Assembly (NCBI RefSeq): GCF_949628265.1
Contig: NC_088789.1
Location: 35,581,883-35,645,882 of the forward strand
Direction of reading: 5' to 3'
From: Cloeon dipterum
Taxonomy: Eukaryota; Arthropoda; Insecta; Ephemeroptera; Baetidae
DNA length: 64,000 nucleotides
Every line of letters starts with the position of its first letter. The first letter of the stretch is position 1. Under the pieces are notes generated by a model. The model was not told the origin of the DNA, searched no databases, and saw only the letters and a program-made list of their open reading frames with translations. The position numbers were made by a program, and so were the translations under genes. Of this stretch, positions 25,116 to 36,240 are shown piece after piece.

Positions 25116-25181
25116 GGTCTGCTGGCGTGCGTCCGTTAGGACAGAGCAGGCCGAAAAGCATAACGACAATATTCGATATCT

Positions 25182-25187
25182 TTTATT
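25182..25187 (-). terminator. Candidate polyadenylation signal of gene B
   Basis: AATAAA on the minus strand, about 135 nt beyond the gene B stop codon. The hAT element ends only 66 bp further on. Confidence 0.5.
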
Positions 25188-25321
25188 CAAATTACAATAA
25201 TAAAACCATCAAGAGGAAACTTTAAACAAAGAATCTAACTAAGAGGTATTATATGCAAAAAAAAACGTAAATAATGTGGAAAATGTGAAATCAAATACCT
25301 AAACTGAAGCCCAAAATATGT

Positions 25322-28300
25322 CTAGAGCAGGATGCATGTACTAAATTCACTTTCCGCTGGGACAGGTCTTCTCTGAACACGATGCGCAGTGATTAATTTT
25401 TGTTCGTTGACACCGTAGTCGAGCAGCTTTTGCGCTGAAAATAGGTAGTTTCTTCCTGCGACCAGGTCAAGAGCGGTCAATCCATCTTCGTTTTTTACAC
25501 GAACGTCGGCGCCATGTTCCAGCAGCTTTTGCACCAATTCTGGACAGTTATTTTTCGTTGCGAAGTGCAGGGCGGTCCACCCATCTTGGTTTTTAATATT
25601 CACGTCAGCCCCGTGGTCAAGTAGGATTTGCACCGATTCCTTATTTTGCTGAATCACGGCTAGGTGCAGCGGAGTCATTCCTTTTTCGGTTTTTTGGTTT
25701 GCATCTGCGCCAGATTCGAGGAGGATTCGAAGCAAGTTTACGTTGTTTTTAATAGTAGCAATGTGCAGAGCAACCCATCCATTATTTCCTTTCATATTCA
25801 CGTCAGCGCCGTGATTGATCAACTGCTCAACCAGCTCCGGACAATTCTCTTGAATGGCCACGTGCAGAGCGGCCCATCCTGATGGATTTTTCAGGTTCAC
25901 GTCGGCTCCGTGATCGAGCAGCTTTTGCACTAGTCCTGGATAACTTTGACAGGCGAGGTGAAGCGCAGTCAAGCCGGATTTTTCTTTAGAATTGACGTCG
26001 GCCTTGTATTCGAGCAACTTTTGCAATAAATCATTTTGGTTGTCTCTTACAGCGATATGCAGCACTGTCCATCCATTGTTCTCTCTGACATTCACGTCAG
26101 AGCCCTTTTCGAGCAGCTTTTTGATCAAATTCAATTCTCCTGACTTGGTTGCGTAGTGCAACGCGGTGTTCCCCTCCAAGTCTTGAATGTTGAGGCTCGA
26201 GTTTTGGCTCAGCAACATTTCAACGATATCCGTATATGTGTTTTCGCATGCAAGCATCAGCGGGCTGCGACCGAATTTATCAGTTGCACCAAGGTTGGAT
26301 CCTGATTGAATCAAGTTCCGCACGAAACACCAATTTCCTTTCTCAGCAGCCAAATGAAGCGCTGTCCGTCCTAAATCATCTCTAATGTTCAAGTCTCCAC
26401 AAAGTTTTATCCACTTTTGCAACGCAGCCGAGTCATCCGTCATGGCGGCGTAGTGAAGAGCCGATCGCCCGAACTTGTCCTTGAGCGAAGTGTTCACGCT
26501 TCTTGATATCAAATATTGAAAGAAATCTCTGTTCAATTCTCTCTCGAGGACAATTGTCAATGCTGTACGCCCTCTTTTATCCCCAGCGTCAACGTCCACT
26601 CCAGATTCCTCAACCAGAAAACGCACAGCTTCTAAAGCATTGTCATCGTTTTCGCAGTTCTCAACTAGGATGTGCAATGCCGTTTTTCCCTCATTCGTAG
26701 TTTCTTTTGACAATAGTGTGCTCGTTAAGTGCAGCGTTTCAATTATTTCAAATCTGATGTCTTTGCAACATGCGTAATGCAAAGCGTTCCATCCTTCTTG
26801 GTCCTTTACTTGGACATCGGCCCCAGAGGCTATTAGCTTGCGAACGAGTTCGAGATATCCGTATTTTGCGGCACAGTGCAGAGCAGTTTTCCCTCTTTCC
26901 TCTTTTGCTGTGACGTCACCTTGAAGCATCAAGAAGTGTTCGAAGTAGGAAAGATCAATATCCGACCAATCTTTTCGTTCTTTGCTTGGTTTCAAGGACT
27001 CTAAGTCGTGTTCTGCAAGCCAGAGTAGCATTTCCACATTGGTTTGACGAACTGCCATCTGAATTGGAGCTGTGCCGTCCTGCGTTTTGCATCTTACCAA
27101 AGAAGGACTCTTTGATAACAAATATTCTGCTGTGCTTTTATGACCTTCATTGACAGCAAAATGGAACGCATTCCACTCTTGAACCAACCCTTCCACCTTC
27201 AACGTTTCCGGATCTCGTTTAAATCCGCAGATGTTTTCCTCGAGAAGATATTTTACCAGGTCCAGGTGACCGTTTCTGGCAGCAACAGTCAAAGGATCGT
27301 AATACGCGTCAATTCTTCTCCTGTATTTGAGCAGAACCTTGACACATTCGACACTTCCGTGTTTGCATGCGTTGTAGAAGCTGTCCTCGACCTCAAAATG
27401 ATTGAACGCTCCAATTCCGATCTGCAGTAGCAATTCAAGCAGTTTGGCGTTATTTCTTCTAGCCGCTTTAATGCCTACTTTCCGGAGTGGTTCTCTCATT
27501 TCAACATTATGGTAATAACAGGCGTCGACTATGTCACGAAAACCAGGGAATATCAGTTTGAGTTTTTCAAAGGTTCCAACCGCGTTGTGTTCCTCGATTT
27601 GCAGCAGGATGTCGGATAAATTTTGCTCCAAACCCTTCAGGTCGAGAACCCCCATGTCCAGCAGTTCGATGGCGATTTCCTCGCTTCCAATTGCACTTAT
27701 GAACAGGTCTGGGCTTGGCTTCATCCAAATCGAAGCATTGAACTCGTCGCGAAATGAAATGTGCTGTTTCACGATCTTGAAAATGTGCTGCAGATTCTCT
27801 TGAACCACCTTCTTCAAGAAAAATAACGGGCCGAGTGATCTCGCAAGAGTAAGGAGAGCGGCTGTTTGCAATCTCAATTCTCTTTTTTCTCCGTCCTTCT
27901 CAAGATAACTATAAAAAAGATCTATGAATTTTCTGACCTCCGAGAAACTCTGTTTGAAAAAAGCTGGTTCTTTCTCGAAATCTTCAATGAATTTTTGGGC
28001 GCTGAGGAATTCTGCAAACGTTTGGTGCAGAAACCTAACTTCTCCATTCCAAACTGTCGCAACTCCATAATCGCTGTTTACTTTTTGTAAATCTTGCAAC
28101 TCTGGACGGACCAGACTGGATTCCATGATGAAGCGAGAGGCTATAAGTCGGAGACTGCTCAGTGCTTCCTCTTCTTGTCTTTCAAAGACTTTTTCGGCCA
28201 AGCACTCCTTCACCTTCTGTCGCACCACATTGTCATACATTTTGTATAGGTTTCCTTTAGTCTTGCTCTTGGCAAGCAAGAAAAGGTGCAAGGGGTTTAC

Positions 28301-29079
28301 CAGAATGTCTTTAATAGGGAAATTACCTATAAATGGCGCAATTTCTTCTTCGTTCTTCCCCAAATTCTTCAGGAAATCAATTTGCTGCTCCTCGTTTAGT
28401 GGTTCGATCTCTATCATAACTGCATTTTCGACAGTTTCCATGATTGCTTTCGCTTCGTGTGGGCGCGTACTAACACACAGAGGAATCTTCTTTACTTCCA
28501 AAGCTTCTAACAAAGTTAAAACTTTCGACCTGTACTGTGGACAGACCTCGTCGAAGCCATCAAGTAACACGAATGCTCTTTTCTTCCGAATCCAATCATT
28601 GATGTCTTCTGAAGAGTTTCGCGTGGCTTCTGCGAGAAATTTAACCGCACTGTTGTAGGTCTCTAACGCCGTGCAGAATAAGCTCTTTTTTAGTTGGACA
28701 CACAAAGTTTTGATGTGTGGATCGGATTTTCCAAGCTGGAAAGCGATTTCTTTGAGAACGGTGGTTTTTCCTGCGCCGGCAACTGAACTCAATAGCCATA
28801 TTTTTTGAGCTTCTTGTGACGATTTCATTTGTTCCAACAAATCATCAAAGCTCATTCTAGTCAGGGCAACATTTTCTTTGCTTTTCAATGCAAAATTGAG
28901 CTTGACAAAATGTCTGGGGAAGTCTGGAAAATTGAGGTGATATTGCAGAGTTGAATTCAGCAAACTCCTCTCGCTTTTTTCTTCTGACGAGATAAGAAGG
29001 GGCTCGAGTAGTTCCTGTAAGCTCCTACCTTTTTTCGGAGCGTTGTGTTTGAGGATTTCAATCAATCTTTCGACCGCAC
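25322..29079 (-). other. Gene B exon 12: NACHT plus about 20 ankyrin repeats
   Basis: A 3758-nt exon. NACHT motifs lie at about 28.79-28.47 kb. A divergent post-NACHT region leads into degenerate and then canonical ankyrin repeats. The last eight are near-consensus (for example GWTALHFATKNNCPELVQKL), suggesting recent repeat amplification at the C-terminal end. Confidence 0.85.
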
Positions 29080-32000
29080 CTGCGAATCAATATAATTAAC
29101 TGGTTTAATAATACATTTCACAGGTGATACTTCGGACTTAAACTTTAAGAATTTAAAGTTGTTACTAAAAAAAGGTAATAGTACAGATATTCTCGGCTCA
29201 GAAGCAATTTCGAATAAGTAAACGTAAATAATCTAATCAATAAGATCTTCTCTGGATTTTAGCTAACCCCTACACCATCAACTTCGCCAGCTGCAATTCT
29301 GCGTCACTCCGCGGCCGCACTCAGCATCAGCCTCTCATATATTTTTAATAAATCTCTTGACTGGAAAACAGCAGCTATCACACCAATTCCTAATGATAAC
29401 CCGAAAGACAACATGGAAAACTACCGCCCATTAAGCATCACATCACTGGTTGGAAAAACGCTCGAGAGATTTATCCGCGACGGAATGGTCAAATTTTTAG
29501 ACGACAAAAAAGTGTTCCCAAACTGCCAGCACGGTTTCAGAGCAAAACGCAGCAGCTGTCCAGCTGATTGACTCTGCTCAACAATCAACGACTGGACGGT
29601 GACACTGGACGAGAAGATCATATCCACGCGGCATTCTTAGATTGTAGCAAGGCTTTTGACAAAGTAAATCACGCGCGTCTCAAATCCAAGCTTGAGTATT
29701 ATCGCGTTAAAGGGTGGCTTCTTAAGTGGCTGGAAAAATTCCTGGCCGGTCGCACTTAATTTGTGCTCCGAGCCTACGAAAGTCACTTTGGGCTTGATAC
29801 AGGGCAGCGTTCTGGGCTCCTTGATGTTCAACGTGTTCGTCTCCGACCTGCCCGACGCCCTGAAAAAATGCACCCTTGTGCAATATGCAGACGATGCCAC
29901 CATACATAAGAAGATCTCGTGCCAAGAAGACGCGAATGAATTTCAAGATGAACTCAACAACATAGAAAATTAGGTGTGCGAATAATGGCATGGATTTAAA
30001 TTCAAGAATGTGCAAAAATCATGGACATTACGCGCGCGCGGCTATCCTTGCATTTTGAGTACGTCCTTGATGATGCGCCCCTTCAATACGCGGACTCACA
30101 GCGACTGCTCGGGGTGCTCATTGTGCGCGACCTCCGCTGGCGTGTGCACACAGACATCGTGCGGGCGAAAGCGGCGCAGCGGCTTAGCTTTGCGGCGCGT
30201 AATTTGCGAGGGTGCACGCCGCGCGTAAAAAGAATCGCGTATTTGACCATGGTTACCCGACGACGCAGGAAAATATCAACAAACTAAGCAGAGTGCAAAG
30301 CAGGGCGATGCTCTTTGCTTGTGGAAAAATCCTGCCTGACAATGAGCCAAGGCTGCAAAATGTGATGCTGTCCAACATGCACCTGCGGCACACCGATCTT
30401 GTCTTCTTCCAAAGGTGCCAAAGTGGCCAGATAGACTTCGATACAAGAGCGAGAATTATTAGGGGCGCGCCCTGCGAGGGGCAACACGGCACATCCCCGC
30501 CTCCAGCCGCCCCCGGCGAGAACCACTTTTGGCCGATAAGCGCCTTTACAGGGTATCCAAGCCCTGGGAACGACCTGCCACCGATTTTGACGGACTGTGA
30601 CGCATCAAAATTCCCCTCCTTGTGCGAGCAGTTACTGTGGTGCAATTTTTTAAGTGTTCATTCGTATTAATTTATTAATTTACGGCACATGACGACGACG
30701 AATCAATTTTTTGTCTCAAGCGTTTATGCATTTATCCTGCTTGTCATTTCTTGCCATTGTTCATTAGTCTTAATAATATATGAATGTACTTCTTTAAAAT
30801 GAGGAACAAACAGAAATACATACCTTTGTTCTTTAAAATCAACACAAGCCAGCCACTGTGATTCGTAGCAGATGTCTCGAAGTTCCCTGATGCTTCAAAT
30901 TGTTGCCGATGATGCTAGGAGCAATTTTAGAACCTTTGAGAACATTTTTAATCAGATTTTGGGCTTACCCAGTCAGAATGATGTGCTTCCTGATGTACTA
31001 TAAATAATATTTTCGGCTTTCCAATCAAACTGTCACTTTTTGGGCCAACAAAATTGTGCAAAATACTGGTGATTTTAGTTTCTTTGCCGTCCACTAGAAC
31101 ACAAGCTTCTCTCGTTGTTTGATTTTCGGTCACTTGGCCGAAAACACATGTCAAAATGCAGCCAACGTCAGGCTCTAGCTTGGATACTTTGGAAACAAAT
31201 TTTAGCGACCTTAGCAAACTTTATTTAATATAAAACTTACCTTTTTCAAAGCAAGAGTTCAATGATTCTTGGCTTAATGGAGATTTTCTTGTTTCAAAAT
31301 CCAGGTTCCAACGAAGAGCTCTTTCCAATTCTTGCGCATGTTCATCTTGTTTATCGCAGAAAATGAAAGCCCGTCTACCTCGAATGTCGTTGCCCGAATC
31401 CGACTTCCAAGAATAGAACTCGGAAACTTGCGATTTTAGTGCTACTTTTCCTGTCTTGCTATCAATGGGATCAAGGGATCTGAACAAAAATCGAAAGCAT
31501 TGCAGTAAGAATGACTAAAATCCACTGCTGTTATAAAACAGTTTCAAGAAATGTAACTGACTTTGAGAAGACGAACGATCTGTCCTGTTGGAACATCTTT
31601 AACTCAGGGGTTTGGCCTGTGGAGCAATTCGTGCCAGCGAGCGAAGTTTTGTGTATGCGGCACTGCACAGAAGTTAGCAATTTCAGCAGTGGTTGTTCCT
31701 CATTCCGATTTAGACACTCGCAAAATGCCTTGACAAAGAACGACGGCTCGTCCCTTTTTGGGCGTGCTGCTGCAAAACCACAAATAATTGCTTGTAATCG
31801 AAACACTTCTTAGAATATCTTACTCTCAACTGTCGAATAGAGCGTGACAAAGTTGTGCATTCCCGGGCGAGTGGTGATTCTGCATTCATTCATGTTTGCA
31901 TAGTTTTGGCATGGATTCTTTATGTCGAACTTAGAATCCTCCAACGGACCCCGGCATGGCTGAAATATTAAAAAATATGGTTTGATATGACTTTTCATCT

Positions 32001-33533
32001 CGTAATTTTCCTTTTTATTTAATTTTTGGTCGAAGCTTACCCCAAAATTTACGATTTTCAGGGATTCTTCGAATTTTGTAAGCTTCTGTAATGAGTCAAA
32101 GACCTCATCTCTTGCGAAACGTTCGTAATCATTTGTGTTCCTTTTGAAGTGGTCGGTCAATATCGTTCCGTTTTCAGTCCCATGAGAGAGAATGAAAAGC
32201 ACGAAAACAGAAGGCACGTCATCTGAATCAAAAAATATATTATATATTTAGATGAATATTAACTAAAAGGTAATACCTTGTGAGTTGAAAAACTGCAAAA
32301 GCATTTCTTGATCACCAAGAAGTTTGAGCAAAATGTTCTTGTTCGGTGACCGAAAGTTACGGAAATTGCAGTTCCGGTTTTTCCCGAAGGATGTCTTGAG
32401 ATTTTCTACGTCACAGGCGTCTCCGTTTCGGATATATTCAGGATTGTCTTTGAAGTCGTAGTGAATGACCAAGACACAAACACTTAAAAGAGCAATATAG
32501 TTTCCAATTAGATCTAAACTCAGGAAAATTACTTGTCTGCGTTTTGTCTGGTTACTCGTCCATCTATTTCAGATTCAAAAAATCCAAGATTCGCTTTCCC
32601 TTGAGGTCGAATGTGTGTATCGCCTGGAATAAATGAAGAGCCATTAATAGCTTACAACTTAAGTTATGCTGGATGGAAATGTTAGTCGTACACACGCCTC
32701 AAAGAGAAATACCTCTTTCGTCATTCTCCGTGACATCATGCAACTCAATCGGTTTTACCATTTCAACCTCTTTGTCCTCTTGAAGAACGAAAGGAGTCTC
32801 TCCTGCAGAAACAATATTATTTGAGGGACAATAGAGTGGGATTTTCAAAGATAGATATGTGTTCGCAGACCTAGAGACATTTTGGTAGGATTGGACTCCC
32901 CCGCGCTTCTTGAGGCCGTTGAGTAATCTTCATTACTCGATTTCCGATTGGATTCGCTACTCGCGAGTTGCTTGTTTAGCTGAAAAATAGTCGTACAAAG
33001 TTGGTTTGGTATCATTCTATCATTGTTTAATGTTTCAGGTTCTATAGACGTCAAGATCACATAAGATATATATTTTATAATTGTTTCAAAGATAAAAACT
33101 CTTTACTTACCTGCTGCGTCTTGTCGTGTTGTTGACTTCCTGAAGCAACAGAATCATCCAAACGGTGGTAATTATTTGGAACTTTGATGTTGCACGTTTG
33201 GACGAACTGTTGCAGTTCTTGGACTGAGGAAGCAGTGGCAAGAACGAGACATTCTTTGTGTTCTGCCTCGGTCAGCAAGTGCTCGAAATCTTTGTCAGTT
33301 TTGTGGCTTTGGTCCAGGAAGGATCCATCGTCAGGGTCCACCTCCAAAGACTCGTGCCATGCTGATTGGAGCACAGCTCCCCAGAAGTCTTGTCCAAGAG
33401 TGACCCATGCAACTCCTGAATTCGAAATTCTTGCATCTGGTCTTGGTTTCAAAAACTTTGACGGAGCAATGAAGTAATTTATTCTGGTGTTCTTGTCCAC
33501 ACAGAAAGCGAAATAATTGCTCTCTGTTTGCAT
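25322..33533 (-). CDS. Gene B: caspase–pseudocaspase–NACHT–ankyrin protein with unknown N-terminal domain
   Basis: Twelve exons: 33533-33111, 32979-32871, 32802-32713, 32623-32533, 32482-32277, 32222-32041, 31959-31824, 31769-31562, 31479-31241, 31186-30969, 30914-30824, 29079-25322. They sum to 5751 nt, 1916 residues plus stop, phases consistent. Residues 1-141 form a domain shared only with gene C. A Ser/Asn-rich linker follows. Caspase-like domain about 238-481 (His320 in LSHG, Cys369 in PCRG, SFFVKAFC); second caspase-like domain about 482-710, lacking both residues; NACHT with Walker A VAGAGKTT near 764-771, Walker B LLDGFDEV and STRPHEAK; FAEFLSAQ segment; about 20 ankyrin repeats. The last intron is unusually long and holds a LINE relic in antisense. 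Role inferred: single-chain NLR-like sensor and protease. Confidence 0.88.
29268..30665 (+). pseudogene. Non-LTR retrotransposon (LINE) reverse-transcriptase relic
   Basis: Reverse-transcriptase signatures appear in order across several frames. These are WKTAAITPIPND and NYRPLSITSLVGKTLERFI (29.38-29.48 kb), QHGFRAKRSS, FLDCSKAFDKVNH (about 29.64-29.67), QGSVLGSLMFNVFVSDLPD (about 29.8-29.85) and QYADDAT, the YADD catalytic box (about 29.88). A typical C-terminal tail with LLGVLIVRDLRWR follows near 30.11. Frameshifts and stops interrupt it. It looks like a jockey/CR1-like family, but the clade is uncertain. It is inserted in the intron between exons 11 and 12 of gene B, opposite to that gene. 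Confidence 0.85.
30824..31479 (-). other. Gene B exons 9-11: degenerate caspase-like domain
   Basis: IRGRRAFIFCDKQDEH, then ELERALRWNLDF, matches the caspase large-subunit start. DVGCILTCVFGQV replaces the catalytic SHG loop and SLIGKPKILFIVHQEAHH replaces QACRG. ATNHSGWLVLILK follows. Fold apparently kept, catalytic residues absent. Confidence 0.75.
31562..32482 (-). other. Gene B exons 5-8: caspase-like domain with His/Cys retained
   Basis: VCVLVIHYDF, IRNGDACDVENLKTSFG, FVLFILSHGTENGTI, NFG|PCRGPLEDS, RPGMHNFVTLYSTVE and FFVKAFCECLN follow caspase order. The Cys codon is at 31956-31954. The intron between exons 7 and 8 is only about 54 nt. Confidence 0.82.
33111..33533 (-). other. Gene B exon 1: 141-residue N-terminal domain of unknown family
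   Basis: It is strongly similar to gene C exon 1 over its full 141 codons, both exactly 423 nt. Conserved blocks include ESLEVDPDDGSFLD, FWGAV.QSAWHES and HLLTEAEHKEC. The composition is mixed and probably globular. I do not recognise it as a death, CARD, DED, PYD or TIR domain. Confidence 0.7.
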
Positions 33534-35080
33534 CTTAATGGAATGACTACAGTGTCGTGTTCACAAGCTGTTATAATTCCATTTCATTAAGAAATCTGTA
33601 ATCAAAGGGAGAAGGCACAACGAGAGCATTAATATAACTCTTAAATCCTTTATTTATTACAAAAACGTTTAAATAACGATAATTAATTATTGGATTATGG
33701 ACGTATGAATTAAGATGTTGCAAGACCAATGAGTTCACGCTGTAAAATGACTGGGGTCAGAAAGTTTTTCGATTTTAATGAGGACTTAACCAACTTCTAC
33801 TTCTTTTCAGCAGTTTTTGTTATTCCATTCACAACTGGGAAAAGAATTAAAAAAAAATCATTCTATTTTTATGCAGAACGCTCTTCATCGTCGGCATATT
33901 CAACATTATTTTATATTTTAATAATTTCACTCTGGAAGCGACCAGTTACCATTTGGTGGCGCCGCACGATCAGTCTCTTTCGTGCTTTTTTTCGCAGCAG
34001 CACGCGCGACAGCCGAACGCCGACCAAAGCTCTGCTCGCGTGGAATTATCTGTCACCGCAGCAGGAAATTCATTTCACGGATAATTGAATTTCAAATCGT
34101 CTAACACATCGCAGATGTAGTTAAATAAATTCGAAAATTCGTTTGCGTTGCAATGACTCAAGTGGCTTTAGCAATGAACTTGTTGGCGGCTGTATAGGCG
34201 TAGGCCCAACAAGTTTATTAAATTGATTTTTTTTATATATACAGCGCGGCTCTGTGGATTTCCAATCCCTAAACTCATGCAATATTCAAAGTCACCCGCT
34301 TGCTTATGGGTGTGTTAAGCAATAATCGAGTAAAAGATAAAAATTGCAGCTTGTAAGAAAGTCGCAAGACAAAGGTAGACTTTTGCTTAAAGTCTAATCA
34401 AGTATATTTCGTGCCACAGATAATTTCTAATGAATTATCTGATTAAACAAGCCTTTTGTTCTTGCGCGTCGTTGCCGGGGCCCAATCTCAACCCCACGGG
34501 GGCCCGGCGGCGCCGGAAAATCGAAAAAAGCCGTTCTAATTACGATAATAGGGTGGGCCACCGAGAAAAAAGTCGCCGGGGTAAGGCGGGTGGTGAGGCC
34601 TGGCGAGACCTTTCCAGGGATTATGTTTTAATTATTATAGTTCATTTATTAAAAAAAAAAACTCCTGATAATATATTAATTCACCATGTATGGTTAAAAA
34701 ATGGTTATTTTCGCCTCACAAATTATAACACGACGAAATCATTTTTAATTATGTCCAGAACCGACTTTTAAATCGTAATAAAATATGTCACCAATAAAAA
34801 GCCATTCATCTCATATAAAGAGAAGGGCCCCTGGAGTCTCATCCTTATCTCAGTTGCGTCAGATCCCTTATCTAATTGAGTTAAAGGAATAAAGTCTTTC
34901 TTATCTCTGGTTTGTCCGTCGCGAGAACGAACAAAGTCTTCCTTTCCAAGAGGTCGGACTTTTTACCGACAAAACTTTGTGATTTTATTAAACAAAATTA
35001 ACATTCTCTTCCGGGTTTTTTAATTAGGCAAATTTCTGATCAACAATATCGTCCAATATAATAATAGATTTAAATTAATT
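33534..35080. other. Gene B upstream region
   Basis: AT-rich DNA with no supported gene. The promoter of gene B should lie in the first few hundred bases. An open stretch on the plus strand at 33729-34088 has no recognisable homology. Confidence 0.4.
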
Positions 35081-36240
35081 AATTGTAGCTGTACAAATCC
35101 CCTCGAAAAGGTTGAAAATCGGAATCAGTCGATTTGTTGCTCCTCGAATTGAGCCGCGAATCGAATGAATGCTTGACTCTTTATTCGCTGCTCCTCTTTT
35201 CTAAACATCAGCCAGTGTTAGACTTTCCGAGGCGAGCGCTGCACAAGCCGCTCTTATCAGCCCACAAATAAGTTGGACTTTTCTCGATATGAAAAGTCTG
35301 AGTCAACAATTCACGTTTTCAGAGGAAATTTTAAAATTCAGACAATCCCAGAGAAAATGAGACTTTTCGCCTTTCGCAAAAAGTCTTGTCTTTTGCAGGA
35401 TAGACGACGGACTTGAATTAATGAGTGGCCGCAACACATTGTCAAATATAAATTGATGAAATTAAAGCTGTTTGAATAGAATAACGCTTTTTTTTAAAAA
35501 AAATACACATTAAGCCAAAATTTTGTTTCAATTGCAGGTGTGATTTTTAAAAATCTCTCCTTTTGGTGGGACGTGCTTTCTGGCTGTGCGTAGTTACAAA
35601 TAATATATGACACCGGCAAGTAGTTGCGAGTGTTGGAAAACTTACCCAGTATGGAAACGGGTGTAGAGCGCATCCGTCCTTCCCTCTGGTTTAGCTCTCG
35701 CTCTCGACTTATTTGCGCCTGCCTCCTTTTCTCTCTCGCTGAGCGAAGAGTGAGACTTTTCGTCGTTGAATGCGATTTCCCATCGAGTCGCAATCAGGCT
35801 GCGCGCGATCGTCGAGCGGTAGCCGCCGAGCTATTTGCCCTCTCTCGGCGCCCTGACCAAACGAAAAACACAAATGCACTCGCAGCCGCACGCAAATCAA
35901 CTCGCCGGCTCCACCTGAACCTCAACCTTTTTGTAAATTTGACAGTGCGTAAAATTTCGATAGAGAAAAAAGGTGATAAAAGCGTGTTCTAATTTATTTT
36001 AATGTTAATTTTCCTGACTGTGTATTGTTGCAGACGCGGATTTTGGCGCATATTTTCGAGTGAAAGTTTACCTGAGATGCACCTTCTCAGCGGTGGAAAA
36101 AGACTTTGGAGGCTGACCGCGGAGCTTAATTTTCATTAAAGCTGAACCACTGAGTGTTGACAATCCTTTTAATTTGTTTTATTTAATTATTTTGGGACGA
36201 AAATGAGACAAAACAATCTCGCAATGAGCTCTTGTTATCA
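35080..36240. repeat. Multi-copy segment, copy 1
   Basis: It begins 'cccctcgaaaaggttgaaaatcggaatcag' and contains 'gagccgcgaatcgaatgaatgc', 'cttatcagccc' and 'gacttttctcgatatgaaaagtc'. From about 35.56 kb comes 'ggtgtagagcgcatcc' and then 'ctctctcggcgcc'. The first part recurs at 56.93-57.42, 61.38-61.68 and 63.90-64.00 kb, the second at 59.80-60.10 kb. The tail 'ctttggaggctgac' at 36.08-36.24 kb recurs at 47.88-48.03 kb. Confidence 0.65.

Noticed and set aside
31800..31824. In-frame TAA after the PCRG exon of gene B, suggesting a pseudogene
   Set aside because: The stop lies inside a 54-nt intron with a GTAAGA donor and a TTTTGCAG acceptor at 31770. The equivalent introns in A and C are of similar size.
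31810..32217. Reading the caspase motif in gene B as a contiguous LIFQPCRG, with a normal Gln
   Set aside because: The hydrophobic stretch and Gln are intron read-through. GTAAGC at 32040 and TTTCAG before 31959 make a phase-0 intron that fits A and C, giving NFG|PCRG.
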